A stretch of DNA of 28,463 nt. Origin: Silene noctiflora. Lineage: Eukaryota > Streptophyta > Magnoliopsida > Caryophyllales > Caryophyllaceae. The translations under genes and the position numbers were made by a program. This document shows, one piece after another, positions 1-12,500 of this stretch. The notes under the pieces were generated by a model. The model had not been told where the DNA came from. It was given only the letters and a program-made list of their open reading frames with translations, and did not search any database. Location of the stretch: NCBI GenBank assembly GCA_009801015.1, contig VHZZ01004703.1:75427-103889 (forward strand), read 5' to 3'. The number at the start of each line of letters is the position of its first letter. The stretch's first letter is position 1.

Positions 1-501
1 TTGATTAGGTTTAGAAAAAAGGGTATCATATGGAAAGTTTATGAAAAAGTGTATGTGAAAGAGTAAAATTCGTATGTGAAAAAGTAATTCCGTTACTAAA
101 ACGTCGACGATCAAAATCAGCCCTCTTACTAAACAACCTATTTGTTTTTATTTGAGTGGACTTTAGTGTTAATGGATCCCTCTTATAGTATAAGATGGTC
201 CATTTCAACAATTTGTGGGGGTAAAAAACACCTTGTACACAAAACCCAAAATACCTTAAACCGATTCAAATTGACCCCAATCTAAACCCATCCTACCAGA
301 CTAGTTTAGCAAGTTTGCCCAGAGCAAAAGCCATCCGTGAGACCGTGACGACCTCATCGCACCAGTCGCCAGAAGGTGGCAGCCCAAATCTATCTCCCCT
401 GACTTGATATCAGCTAACCTGACGTAGGAGAAAAGTTAACACCATTTCTGGACGGAAAACGAATCAAAGTTTGAAGAACAAAAACAAGGCAGAGAAAAGC
501 T
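1..501. other. Upstream region and 5' UTR
   Basis: No coding sequence is recognisable here. The stretch just before the ATG (about 430-501) is purine-rich and looks like 5' UTR. I could not identify a TATA box at a convincing distance. Two near-copies of a GTATGTGAAA motif lie near 51-86. Confidence 0.4.
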
Positions 502-3500
502 ATGGATGATGAAGTGTTGCAGCGAGTTTTACAAGGTGGCAGAAACTTTATCCAGCAACCGTCTACCTCTTCTTCCTCCTCCTCCTCTTCAATTCTCCAG
601 TCCCTCCCTCTTCATGTGGTACTCCCTTCTTCTTAATCCTCTACTTTCGCTACTTAATTAGGTTTTCGATCATTACTTTTTTGATTATTATTCGGCACGT
701 AAACAAATGAACGAGACACCTAAATAAAGAAAACGTAAAGAATTGACGGAGACCGTGGTAGTAGAATTAGTATTAGTAGGAAGAGTAGGAAGAGTTTTCT
801 GTTTGATTCGCCAACTCCTGCAATTTGGGGTCTATGCTTTTCTGATTCGCCAACTCCTGAAATTTCAGTCTTTTGATCATGGATGTTATTTGTTGATTAA
901 ATCAATTCAAGAGCTCCGTGAGAAGAGAAAGGGAGTTGTCACTGTCGGCATTGGTGGCCCTAGTGGCTCTGGCAAATCAAGGTTTGCACATTTAAGTTAT
1001 TACAGTCCGCGTATCTAATATTAAAGCAACCAAAATTAACGACCTTTTTCAAATATGTCGATTTTCGTTATGTGTTGTTGAAGTTTATCAGCTTTAGCGT
1101 GATTAACCATTTTAATATGTTTCTAAACTTGTTTCTAATTAATGGATCTCCAATGCTATTTTGAAGCTTAGCAGAGAAGGTTAGCTCTGTTATTGGATGT
1201 ACTGTTATATCAATGGAGAATTACCGAAATGGAGTTGAAGACTCAAATGTTTTGGATTCTATTGACTTTGAAGCATTAGTGAGAAATCTTGAGGTTTGTT
1301 TCTTGTTTATTGTTTTGCTTTAATGTTTCGGTGAAATGACTCTTCTCTAAATTTGCTTCTTGTGAATATAACTTATAAGCAATGCTGAACAAGGTGCCTT
1401 GTTTTTGAGATAGGACATAATGAAAGGTGAAGACACTACAGTACCAGTTTTTGATTTTCAAGAAAAACGCCGTATTGGTTACACAATCATAAGGGGCACC
1501 ACATCAGGAGTGGTTAGTAATCTCTATTACTTGGTACATATATAATTTGAATCTTGAAGTGAATGATTACACATGCGTTTTGTTTTTTAGGTGATTGTTG
1601 ATGGTACATATGCCTTGCATGCAAAATTGCGATCATTGCTTGACATTCGGGTTGCAGTGGTAATTGAATCTTCTTCTCAACCTTCTTCCATATCATGTTT
1701 TCTTTTCTAAATTTTTCTTTGGCTCATCAAAGTTTATTTACTCCCTTCGTCCCGGTCATTTGTTGTCCTTTGGTTTTGGCACAAAGACCAAAGAAAGAGG
1801 AGGGAGCCAATTATAACATGACAAGTGGACTAAATTGAAGGTGAAAGATCAAATTACTCATCAAATGCAATCCTAAAATAGAAAGGACAACAAATGATTA
1901 AGACACCCCAAAATGGAAAAGGACAACAAATGACCGGGACGGAGGGAGTATTTTTTTTTTTTTGGTGAGGTTGCATCGAGTATAACAGCATGTCCATTCA
2001 CAAAATTGTAGAGCAACTGGCAATTTTAAACGGAGAGCAATTGACAGTTTATACTATAGTAACAGAGCTCTCGTACATGCTCTTCACGTCATTTTTTGGC
2101 CCCACCTATATATTCACATCTTAAAAAGAGAATGTAAAAACAAAAATGCTTTCACTTGTCAAAACATAACTAGTGAGCTATGACCAATTATCAATGGAGA
2201 GTCCACGTGCATTTGATCAAGTGGAAAGTTACTCTCCATTTTCCTCCATGGAGAGCATAGGAGAAACATGGTAAAAAAACACAATATATTTGCTCTCCGC
2301 CAATGGAGAGCACCTTCGTAATCTAGCTCTCTGTGTTTCCTAGCTTATCAATTTCTTAGATTCCCTCAGAAGTCAGCATTCTTGACATCTTAAAGGGCCT
2401 TTGTACACTCTGATTGTAAACAGGTTGGTGGTGTTCATTTCAGTCTTCTGTCTAAGGTTCAATATGACATTGGAGATTCGTGTTCCCTGGATAACCTTAT
2501 TGATAGCATATTCCCGCTGTTTAGAAAGCATATTGAGCCAGACCTTCATCACGCGCAGGTAAATCTTCTTTCTTGCATTGAATCGATTTATCTGGTGATC
2601 CTATTCTGAATTCTGATACATGTTTCTTTGCAATTTGTTGTTTGGGATGCTTTTCGCAGATCAGAATAAACAACAGTTTTGTTTCATCTTTTAGGGAGGC
2701 AATCTACAAGCTGAAGTCTAAAAGTGAGGTTTGTATTTTTGTGTTCTTGAGTTTGCTGTACCATGAATGTTATGACTGAAGATGTACAACTGGTAGTAAC
2801 TATGAACATAGAAAAACAGTACTTCTAACGAAAAACGTTAATAAAATTCCTGTGCATATTGATGTTCAAGTTTTCTCCCTTTCTTTCTTTTAGTGTACTG
2901 GATAGTTCGTTAAAGCTGTAAGTATGCCTCCTAGGTTTTGCCATTTGACATGTGCTTGGCATTCCAGAAAGCCTTTTTGTTCTGATATTTGTTCTTGTTG
3001 GAACTCCCTTCATGTAATAGTACTTGATTATTTCCTTTCTACTGCTGTGAGAACTGTCTCCATTTTTCTTTTAGTTTTGTTTAGACTAGACTTTACACCT
3101 CTTCAACCCGTTCAATTAGTCAAAAGAAGGGAGTGGTCCGAAACACTCGTAAGCTATGTTACTCAGATTTGGTAGAAGTATACTGAGTGTTGGATTCCCT
3201 ATTTCACGATTTTTCTTATTTTTCTTTGCCTAAATGAAATGTGCAAGCAGAGTTATAGCTAGGCTTAAAACCAAATGGGGTCAAAGGCACGAAAATAGAG
3301 CAAATTAATGATTTTACTCCAATGCACCAACCATGACATATTTGAATGTCACCCCTGGAATATCAACTTATCTTATTCTAAGTGCCTCAAGTGACTCCAC
3401 CACATAAAATGTAGCTCCGCTATGTGCCCAAGGGTTATACGCTATGTCTGTCTGTGCAATATCTGAAGTCTGAACTTGGTAAGATTATGATTTTAAGTTA

Positions 3501-6500
3501 TGACTGATCCACAGCCTCCAAATGGACCTCGGTATTACTCGCTGAGTGGAGAGGATGCACAAAGAGACAAGTGAGTGCTTTGTGCTGATTATACATTTTT
3601 CCTCCATCTATGGTTTTGGAATCTTTAATTATACGTTTTTCATCTGTTAATGGTTTTTGGAGTCGTTTTTATTGGCTTTGACTTTTGGTCCACTTTGATC
3701 TGGATCATGAGACATTGTACAGATTGTTTATTTGTTGAAACTCGTGCTCTTCAAATGCCTTTAGGCTCCGAGGATGCCTTCAGATATTGTTTATTTGTTG
3801 AAACTCGTGCTCTTCAAATGCCTTTAGGCTCCGAGGATGCCTTCAGATAACTTTCACTGCACTTGTGGGTCTTTCCTGATCATTAATGATTGACATCCAA
3901 TGGCCTTTTGTGAACTAGATCTTGATGTGCTAATGCATATAATGGACATACTAGTGTTGATTTATGTACAGTTATAATAATTTGGGCGTACGCCGATGCA
4001 AGAAGGTAATGATTTTGGCTCCTTGCCTTTGCTCTTGTTGTTAAAGGTGAATTATTGTTGAGCCAAAAGGAAAAGAAAGCTTAATCTTTGATTATGAAGG
4101 TTCAGATGCTCTCCTGCTTGTACACTGTTTTGTCTATGATACTTTCCCTTCTCCTTGCTTTCTCTTAATCGCCGTCTTTAGTTCTCTCCTGCTTCTTTCT
4201 ATATCCTCTCATCCCTCAACTTCATCAGTCCGACTCTTTTGATTATATTTTTGCACTTCTCTCTCCTCTCTTTCATTGAATAGATTTCAACTTAGTATAA
4301 AAGCGTGCCTCAGGCGCACTTAGGCCCAAGGTGCACTGAGGTGCAAGCCAAATCGCCCCAGCAGCCTGAAACTTTTCGGTGTAACGGACTAACATCGTTA
4401 TGTGATGTAGTGATGTACAATTGCATATTCTTTTTGAGCAAGTACGATTGCATTTTTTTCCTTCCTTCCCTAGGTCTGTGTGTAATTTGGAAATAATTTT
4501 GCCTGCAAATATGTTATCTCTTACCTTATCCCTTGATTTTTTGGGAGATGCTCCTTCCATCTCTAAAGATTGCATTTTTGCTTAGGAACTATTTTTAAGA
4601 AACAAGGGGTCATATGGACCTCCCAGTCTCCATTGTTGTAGGGTAATTCAAACCATTTTAACTTAACCTAGTAGAGAAATTAATCACATATTTTGGGAAA
4701 AAAAAATGACATTACGACCAATCGTTTTGGGATGGAATTATTTTAATCTCTCATAGCTATGAATCTTTTGGGGGTGGAGCTACTGTTATTTCTCATAGCT
4801 ATTTCAGGTTTTATTTCTTTGATGATTTTTAGAATGGTGAAAAATTGGATATGAATTTCTCCAACAAGTTTTGTGTTTGATTCTGCTTTTGGGTGTTATG
4901 ACTGGTTTTGTTATAATAACTAATAAGCGCTCTTTTCTCTTGTGACGCCAACATATATGCTCTAGTCACCTCGGATGCTTTGGTGTTCATGAGGCGCACC
5001 TAAGGGCGGTGAACACCTTTGTTACTCCACATCTTTTTGTTCCTCCCATTTACCTTTTTGAAGGTCAACATTTTAAAACTTTGACTACTAATAAATATAA
5101 AACGTAATATTTCATAACATGATATTTACATAGTTAGTCTTGTTATAAAAAATCTCTTTCACAAAAAATTATTTTCATTGAAAAAAGTAATATTTAAACG
5201 TGTAAAACATGGTAAAAGACTCAAAATACCGCCTAGGAGGCCGCGTATAAAGTAAATGGAGGAACAGTATGAATTGGAGGGAGTATTATTTTATTACTCC
5301 TTTATCATACGAATTGCAACATGTAGGAACAGTGGTAATTGAGGTCTATGTTACTTAGACTCTACACTTTTCGGACTGTACCCTTGTCACACCACAACTT
5401 CTTTTGTGAGAGCTAAACAAACGAGGCTTCCACCACATAAGTAGGGCAAGAGAGTCTATAAGGCATTTCGTGTTATATTAATTGATTTTAAGCATTATTT
5501 GTCAAACGTTTTTCATTATACTTTAAAAATTATACTTTAAAAATATTGAAATATTTCAAGTTTAAAACTTAGAAGTGTATTTTTGCTTTGAAGACGTGTC
5601 CCCACACCCATGCCCTCATTTTAGGATAGGGTCCGCTTCTTTAAAAATTCTAGTCAGACCAAGTCCGACACTTGGATATCTACCCGTGTCCGACACCGGT
5701 GCCCAAGTCCAAGTAAAGGTTGAGGTAGTGTCCGCAGTGTCGGGATATTGCCGGTGTTATGTCACAAGGTTGTATACGGCTGTTATTTCAAAAACGTTAC
5801 CAAATGTGTCGGTTCTCTACTTCTATTGAAATCTATATTTCAATTGATTTTCTATGTTAGTAGCCTACTTTCATAAGTTTGAGTAGATTTTCTATGTTAG
5901 TAGTCTACTTTTGTAAGTTTGAGTAGATTTTCTATGGTAGTAGTCTACTTTCTCTTTTTAATGACATGTCAACCATCTACAAATGCGTTAACTTCTTAAT
6001 TTTTTGTAAAGCAACATAAATATTATGTATATATATTAAGCGTGGAAATATCTGTAAAGTAACAGTGGTACTTTAACACAGGGTGTTATTTAATGAGAAT
6101 TAACATAAAGGCAGCCTGTAACTCCTCTGCGTAGCAGACTAACTTGTTATGTACTGTACGATTGCATTTTTGTTCCTTGCTGCCATAGGTGTCTGTAATT
6201 TGGTTCCTTTTCCCTGTAAATATTTTATCTCTTACCTTTTCCAGTGTTTACGTCCTCCGTGTGCCTTGCACCTTTCACCTCGCGCCTGTGTAATTTAAGA
6301 TTTCCCGAAAGAAATAAGATCTGTTAAAAGAAAGGCCTTTCTAGGAGAAATAAGGGAAGATCTTGGGCCTCTGTGCTCTACCATGTCTGTATTTTCTTCT
6401 TTTTGATCAAACTATGATTGCATAATTTGTTTGTCCTTATCTCTAGTTATTCTGTTAGAGACTCGTAGTCCTCTATCCGGTCTATCCACTATCTGCCTAC

Positions 6501-9500
6501 TTTAACATTATCAAAACGAGGGGCGTTTGCCAATAACCTTTTTTTTTTTTTGCTATGTTTTCTGTATTCTGATCTTGTAATCATTTTCCAGAGCCTTAAC
6601 ATTCTTCTGAATAGAATTTCAAAATTTAAAGAGTTTTGTGAAAATATACTTTGCCTGTGGTTATTGGCTATTTGTAATGGATTGTTTCTTAGAGTGAGTC
6701 ATCGGGTACTGGTAGTTTGTAATTTGTTCGTCTAAGTCACTTTGTTGCTGTTGTTTATTTGAACTTTTAAATGGTTTGTGTTATTCAAGTTTTATCGAGA
6801 TGTACCTTCGGCCCCCTTCAGCAAGCGAAGAAGCCCGGATAAATGATTGGATCAAGGTGCGTCAATCTGGGATTCGGTATTACCTGTCACTCGGTGATCA
6901 GAGAATAGTTGACAAACATTTTATCATCAGGCCTAAGGCTGAATTTGAGGTAAGACTTGTATATTGTTCAGTTGAACTTGCCAATGCTTATTTGTCATAG
7001 CAATTTTCTCTAATGTAAAGGATTATCTTATATGCTTGGTGTCACGGTCCGGTACTTTAGCCGGATCGTGGCGCGCACCCTTGCCCGACTCTAGGCAAGA
7101 TGCAAGCGACAACGGATCTTCGAACTAATGAATCGCTCACTAGCACGATACTCGGGTCTCGGCAACACTCGACAGGATTGCAACGAGAGCGTCAAGCACT
7201 AGTGCTCGTCAAACACTAGGCATTCGTAATCGGTCTCGGGGTGTGAGTCGGGATTCTAGTGTCGATCCCTGAAACACGGCTTGTTCGTAAAGTGAAGGCA
7301 AAGAGTCGTTCACAACAAAGCAACAACAAGCAATACGAAGGCACAAGGTGGGAAGCAGACTTTCATTCACTAGTACTCCCCATAGAGGGAAATTTGATAG
7401 TTACATGCTGGTAGCAGGAAACATTGAAATTCTAAGTTTAGTGTAGAATAGCGATACACCCATTTTGGGAAAGAAAAGCTATTCTAAAGCTATGCTAAAA
7501 ACTATCCTAATCTGGAAAATACTTACTACAAATAGATAAGGGAAAAGAAATTACATAAGCATAAGAAAATCTAAGGGTTCGATGTGCACGGATCGTCACT
7601 CTCCCCCACCTAATCTGTTGCCGCCCTCGGCAACGCCGCAGTCTTGAATGGTGCTTCAGTGAGAGGCTGTGTTGTCCATGTTGTGTTGGGATTTGGCTTT
7701 CTCCGGCTTGTGGGCGAGCTTGACCACGCAATGATCGGCGTCATCGTCCCTTCAAGAATAGGCTGAAGCTCCTTGACATAGAAGTTGCCGAACATCATGT
7801 TCTCGAAGTCCACTCTCGGCTCTGGTCATTTTGAAACGCCCATGTCCTCGTAGCTCGAGTGGACATCCCGCGAGATCGTTCCGGGTGCTTGCTCCACTTC
7901 ACCTTCACCACTTCACTACCTGCATTCAAGGGTAAGTTATTTCTCCAGGACGCCGAATCAGCATTTCGGCGCGGCCCCCTGATGGTACGAGGCCTTATCT
8001 CTTGGGTCACCTGACCCGCAAACCAGGACGTCGATTCAGCATATCGACGCGGCCCCCTGATGGTACGAGGCCTTCTTCTTTCGGCATATCTGCCCTCATT
8101 GTCTTCTGCGCCCTCGGTTCCACCGAACCTTTAGGCATTCTCCAAGGTCGCATCCCTTGTTTCGGCGTCGGTATCACCCTCATAGCCGAAATTCGATGCT
8201 GCCCCTTGTCTTCGTCTCCGTCTACCGTGTTCACTACGATAGACCCCATTAGTAGCATCGATCCGTCGCTCGTTTCAATACCACCAATGCCCTCTGGAAG
8301 AACTGCATCCCGAGCACTAACTTGAAGTCATCCAACGGAACAGTGGTGAAGTCGAGCTCCCCTGCCCACTTCACTACTCGGACCGCGACCTTCTTAGTCA
8401 CTCCTTGGACGCGTCTTAGTTTCCCATTGACCGGCTTCAAGCAGCTGTTTGCATCCCGCGGAGCTAGCCCCAACCGATCAGCTTCCTCTTTCGTAACAAA
8501 GTTATGGGAGGCGCCCGAGTCGATCAAAGCTCGAGCTTACTTCCCATTCACCATCATGTCCACGTACATGAGCCCGTTAGATTCCTTGGCGGGGGAGTCC
8601 ACATACTTCCCCATCGCGCTGATCCTCTGAATGGCGCCCATCCGTGGTTGGTCGTCCTCATCACTCGAGCCTTCGTCATACTCTTGGTGATAGTNGGCCA
8701 ACGCCCCATNGAGACGTTCTTGAGCCCCCTTCGGCATCTTCTTGAACATGGCATTGAACTCCGCCTTGTTCGGACAATCGGACATCTTATGAGGACCCTT
8801 GCACACAAAACACGCGAACGGTTTCTTCGCTGTCGAAGCAGTTGAGTTCCCCGCCTTAGAAGAAGAGCTTGAGGGCGAGTTCGTAGTGCTCGCCGACTCG
8901 GCTTGACTTCCTTGCGAGCGAAACCGATTGTTCCCGACTGAAATGCCGCTATTATGTGGCCTTTGTCCATTGTATCCACTTTGTGACGCACCAACATTCG
9001 TCGTTGGTGTCACATCTCTTGGTGCCTCTCGCTCCCCGTGGAAGTCGAGAAGGCGCTCCGCAGCTGATATTGCTGAAGCTAAGGTCTTGGGATTCTGCCT
9101 CATGACCTCCTGTTGAGCCCACCTCTTNAACCCGTCAATGAACTCGAATGTCCTATCTGTCTCGGACATCTCGGTAATCTCGAGCATGCATGCCGAGAAT
9201 TCCCTCACATATTCCCGGATTGATTTGGTGTGCTTGATTTCCTTCAACTTCTTCCGAGCAACAAACTCCGTGTTCTCGGGGTAGAAGTGATCCTTCAAGA
9301 TCCTCTTGAAGTCGGCCCACGATGTCACCGTAATCGTGCCCGCATCGATTTCCTTGTACCTAGCCCTCCACCACATCTTGGCATCGTCGACTAGATACAT
9401 GCTTGTCGTGACAACTTCCGCGTCTTCGTCGAGCCCACTTACTCGGAAGTATTGCTCCATATAGAAGATAAAGTTATCCAGCGCTTTCGAATCCCTCGCC

Positions 9501-12500
9501 CCATCNTAGGTACGAGGTGGAGGTGCCTTCACCTTTCGCCCCCCAAAGATTTCCCGTCATTGCCCACCGCTTTCATGTGCGTGGCGCAAGTATTCTCTAG
9601 TTCCTCGATCTTTCGGTGGAGGTGAATGATCTCTTCCTCTCGATTTTCGGGGATTGCCTTCCCGATCGCATCGATTCGAGCATCCATCCCGACCAACGCC
9701 GACTCAAGGCTACTAACCGTCTTATCCAACTCCTCGAGGCCCGCTCCCATACGGATTACGATGCCCTCGAGCTTCGGAAGTTTGTCATCGAACGCCTTCC
9801 TCTAGGAAGCTCATTCGCTCTTCCATACTTTTGCCCATTTTCTCGGTCTCGATAAACAAATGCGTCTCGATAAACAAATGCGGCTATCTAGAAACCCGTC
9901 CGAAGACCGGGCTCTGATACCAAATGTCACGGTCCGGTACTTTAGCCGGATCGTGGCGCGCACCCTTGCCCGACTCTAGGCAAGATGCAAGCGACAACGG
10001 ATCTTCGAACTAATGAATCGCTCACTAGCACGATACTCGGGTCTCGGCAACACTCGACAGGATTGCAACGAGAGCGTCAAGCACTAGTGCTCGTCAAGCA
10101 CTAGGCATTCGTAATCGGTCTCGGGGTGTGAGTCGGGATNCTAGTGTCGATCCCTGAAACACGGCTTGTTCGTAAAGTGAAGGCAAANAGTCGTTCACAA
10201 CAAAGCAACAACAAGCAATACGAAGGCACAAGGTGGGAAGCAGACTTTCATTCACTAGTACTCCCCATAGAGGGAAATTTGATAGTTACATCCTGGTAGC
10301 AGGAAANATTGAAATTCTAAGTTTAGTGTAGAATAGCGATACACCCATTTTGGGAAAGAAAAGCTATTCTAAAGCTATGCTAAAAACTATCCTAATCTGG
10401 AAAATATTTACTACAAATAGACAAGGGAAAAGAAATTACATAAGCATAAGAAAATCTAAGGGTTCGATGTGCACGGATCGTCACACTTGGGCACTTTATA
10501 ATATAAATAACAATTGTAAGTGGTGTGCAACAAGATTGACTCAATTTCTTTTACAAATAATTCTTAGCCTATGCTTAGTTTTCAAATGATGTTTCTCTCA
10601 TTACTTTTAATTATTTCTCTTTTTCTTGATATCTGAATGAATCTCTTAAAGCTTTAAGTTACTGATCTATATGCCTTGTTACATGATCTCTTCATCCTTA
10701 CTCATCACTTAAAGCTACATTACTCCGACACACTGGATCTCTGGCAGTTGCGTTTTGACTGTTGACGTGGCTCATAGATTGTTACAGCACAGAACACTCA
10801 TCAGACACACTAGAAAACTACCCGAATTCGATGTGACATGCAAAAGTGTTAGACTTAACTAGTTGCTGCTAGATCCAAAGTGTGTCCGTGTCTTAAAAAA
10901 ACGATGTTCCAAGTAGTGTGACATCCTGACTCTCTTCAACACGACACAAATGGGTGAATTGGAGTGACATTTACTTCAAGAATTCTGTGAGATAATTTGC
11001 ATTTGGATCTCTACATGGCATTACCACTTGGAAACTTGGCAAAACCATGCTTTACTATACAGCATTGAAAACAAGTCACCGCTTCCAACATCCATTTTTA
11101 CTAATAGCTAATATAAACAATTTGGACTTGGGAATTTTGAATGCTTTCTCTGGTATTTTTTAAGCAGAATTTTGTCACGGACAGGAATTTGAGCAGAATT
11201 TTCTTCCATTATTAATTTGGTAACAGGTGGGACGGATGACACTTGGTGGTTTACTTGCTCTGGGTTATAATGTTGTGGTCAGTTACAAAAGGGCTTCGGT
11301 GACTTTCAGTCTGGGAGAAGTTTCATTGTCTTTTGAAACTATTGATTCTCTAGGTGAAACATTCATGGTGGTAAGGGGCAGTAACCGGAAGGTAAGCAGT
11401 ATGCTTTTATGAAACATCTTTTCATATGTATTCCTGATATTGCATTCGCTTACGTCTTTTGACTCTCTGGATGTTCCATGTATTCGCGATATTGTTTCAT
11501 ACCCAGGGAAAACCAACTTTCTGTTTTAAACAACTATGTTCACTAAAAAACTCATAGGAGAATGAGCGGTGCTTTTTTTTTTAACATATTAGATGGCAGT
11601 ATTGCCAGGGTTCAGGATATCTTCAGCATGCTTCCCGGCTGGGGCAGCTCTAAGGAATTGCCTTGATCTTTCTGAAGGTGATCAGTAGTGGTATACTTGG
11701 TCCTGATAATGTTTTTTGCGGAAGTGTTGTAGTGGATCACTGTCATGGTCTGCATATTAGTATTCGATTTGTATTCCCTTTGTTCCTCCCTGTACTATAC
11801 ATTTCACTTTGAAGGATTGCATACTAATATACATTTCCAGTTATTTCTATACGTTGTGTTTCTTAATAGGGTATGCTTTAAGCAAAGTAACAATTTCCCC
11901 CACCACCTCCTTTTTCACCCTACCAGCCAACCCACCTTACCTCAACCCACACCCATTCACCCATACCCAGCCACACACCTAACCCACAACCAGCCACCGT
12001 TACCCTCACCACCTCATAACCACCCACACAAACAACCCATAGGCCACAACCATCCACCTCTGAGATCACACTCCTCAGCTCAGTCACTCCCGGCCCTAAC
12101 AACAACAGCCAACCTAATCACAACCAGCCACCACATTCTCCTTGATATAGATTTACTCATCTAAAAACCAGCTGACCAAGTGAAAAAATATTCAACACAC
12201 TACGGAAATGATCGTTGTTTGTACCAGTGAAACGTCCTTTAACTGCATGCTCAACATTGGGATACCATCAACATAAACTGAGAGTTTCGAATATTGACAT
12301 TACAATGTGCTGCTCCAATTGGTTGTATACAGTTCTTGTAAGTTGATATTTTAAGAGTTCATGTAATAATTATACTCACCCTTTTCTTTCTCACCATAAC
12401 CAGTTCCCAACCACCCCTCCCCAAACCGACACCCATCCACACTTAACCCACAGTCAACCACCTTGACCCCCACCAACCCACAACTAGCCAACAAACTCAA

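Larger units (their letters stand above)
502..2728 (+). other. Exons 1-7: N-terminus and first kinase module
   Basis: Coding exons read from splice sites and frame continuity: 502-618, 869-981, 1167-1293, 1414-1512, 1591-1659, 2424-2558 and 2660-2728. Exon 2 carries the P-loop. Exon 4 carries VPVFDFQEKRRIG, which corresponds to the PxYDF substrate motif of uridine kinases. Exon 5 carries VIVDGTYAL, the beta strand that reads LFEG in active uridine kinases. Exon 6 carries VGGVHFSLLSKVQYD. Introns after exons 3-7 are all phase 0. Introns 3, 4 and 6 are only 120, 78 and 101 nt. Confidence 0.9.
4361..6246 (+). repeat. Dispersed degenerate direct repeat in intron 8 (4361-4535 and 6111-6246)
   Basis: Both copies begin GCAGCCTG. 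They then share, in order, a GACTAAC..GTTATGT segment, a TACGATTGCATTTTT stretch, a GTCTGTGTAATTTGG-like stretch and ATCTCTTACCTT. Identity is partial with indels. Copy 1 is preceded, and copy 2 followed, by GCGCCTCAGGCGCAC-type sequence (near 4307-4345 and 6255-6290), suggesting two remnants of one repeat family. Confidence 0.7.
7035..10490 (-). mobile_element. Complete non-autonomous LTR retrotransposon (gag plus protease remnant, TR-GAG-like) in intron 9
   Basis: The element occupies 7040-10485 (3446 bp) and is flanked by the 5-bp target duplication CTTGG (7035-7039 and 10486-10490). It lies antisense to the host gene. Two 561-bp LTRs surround 2324 bp of interior. On the minus strand a primer-binding site follows the 5' LTR, a gag frame and a protease-like frame come next, and a polypurine tract precedes the 3' LTR. 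I find no reverse transcriptase, RNase H or integrase, so it must depend on another element. The gag type (MWWRARYKE, IREYVREFSACM) and a D-S-G-A-S protease fit Ty3/gypsy. Short elements with LTRs and gag only are known in plants as TR-GAG. Confidence 0.93.

Noticed and set aside
743-1018. Open frame containing the first P-loop with an upstream extension
   Set aside because: It begins at TTG, reads through intron 1 sequence, and departs from the family pattern after the exon 2 donor. Splicing 618 to 869 and 981 to 1167 gives a continuous family match.
7790-7910. Chromodomain-like VKVKWSKHP stretch
   Set aside because: Too short and not followed by the expected aromatic and acidic positions. 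No integrase is present upstream.
8002-8845. Plus-strand open frames opposite gag and protease
   Set aside because: They are shadows of the minus-strand retroelement frames and have no recognisable domains.
11745-12164. Pro/His-rich open frame
   Set aside because: It is low-complexity C-rich intron DNA, diverged from a second block in the same intron, with no conserved motif.
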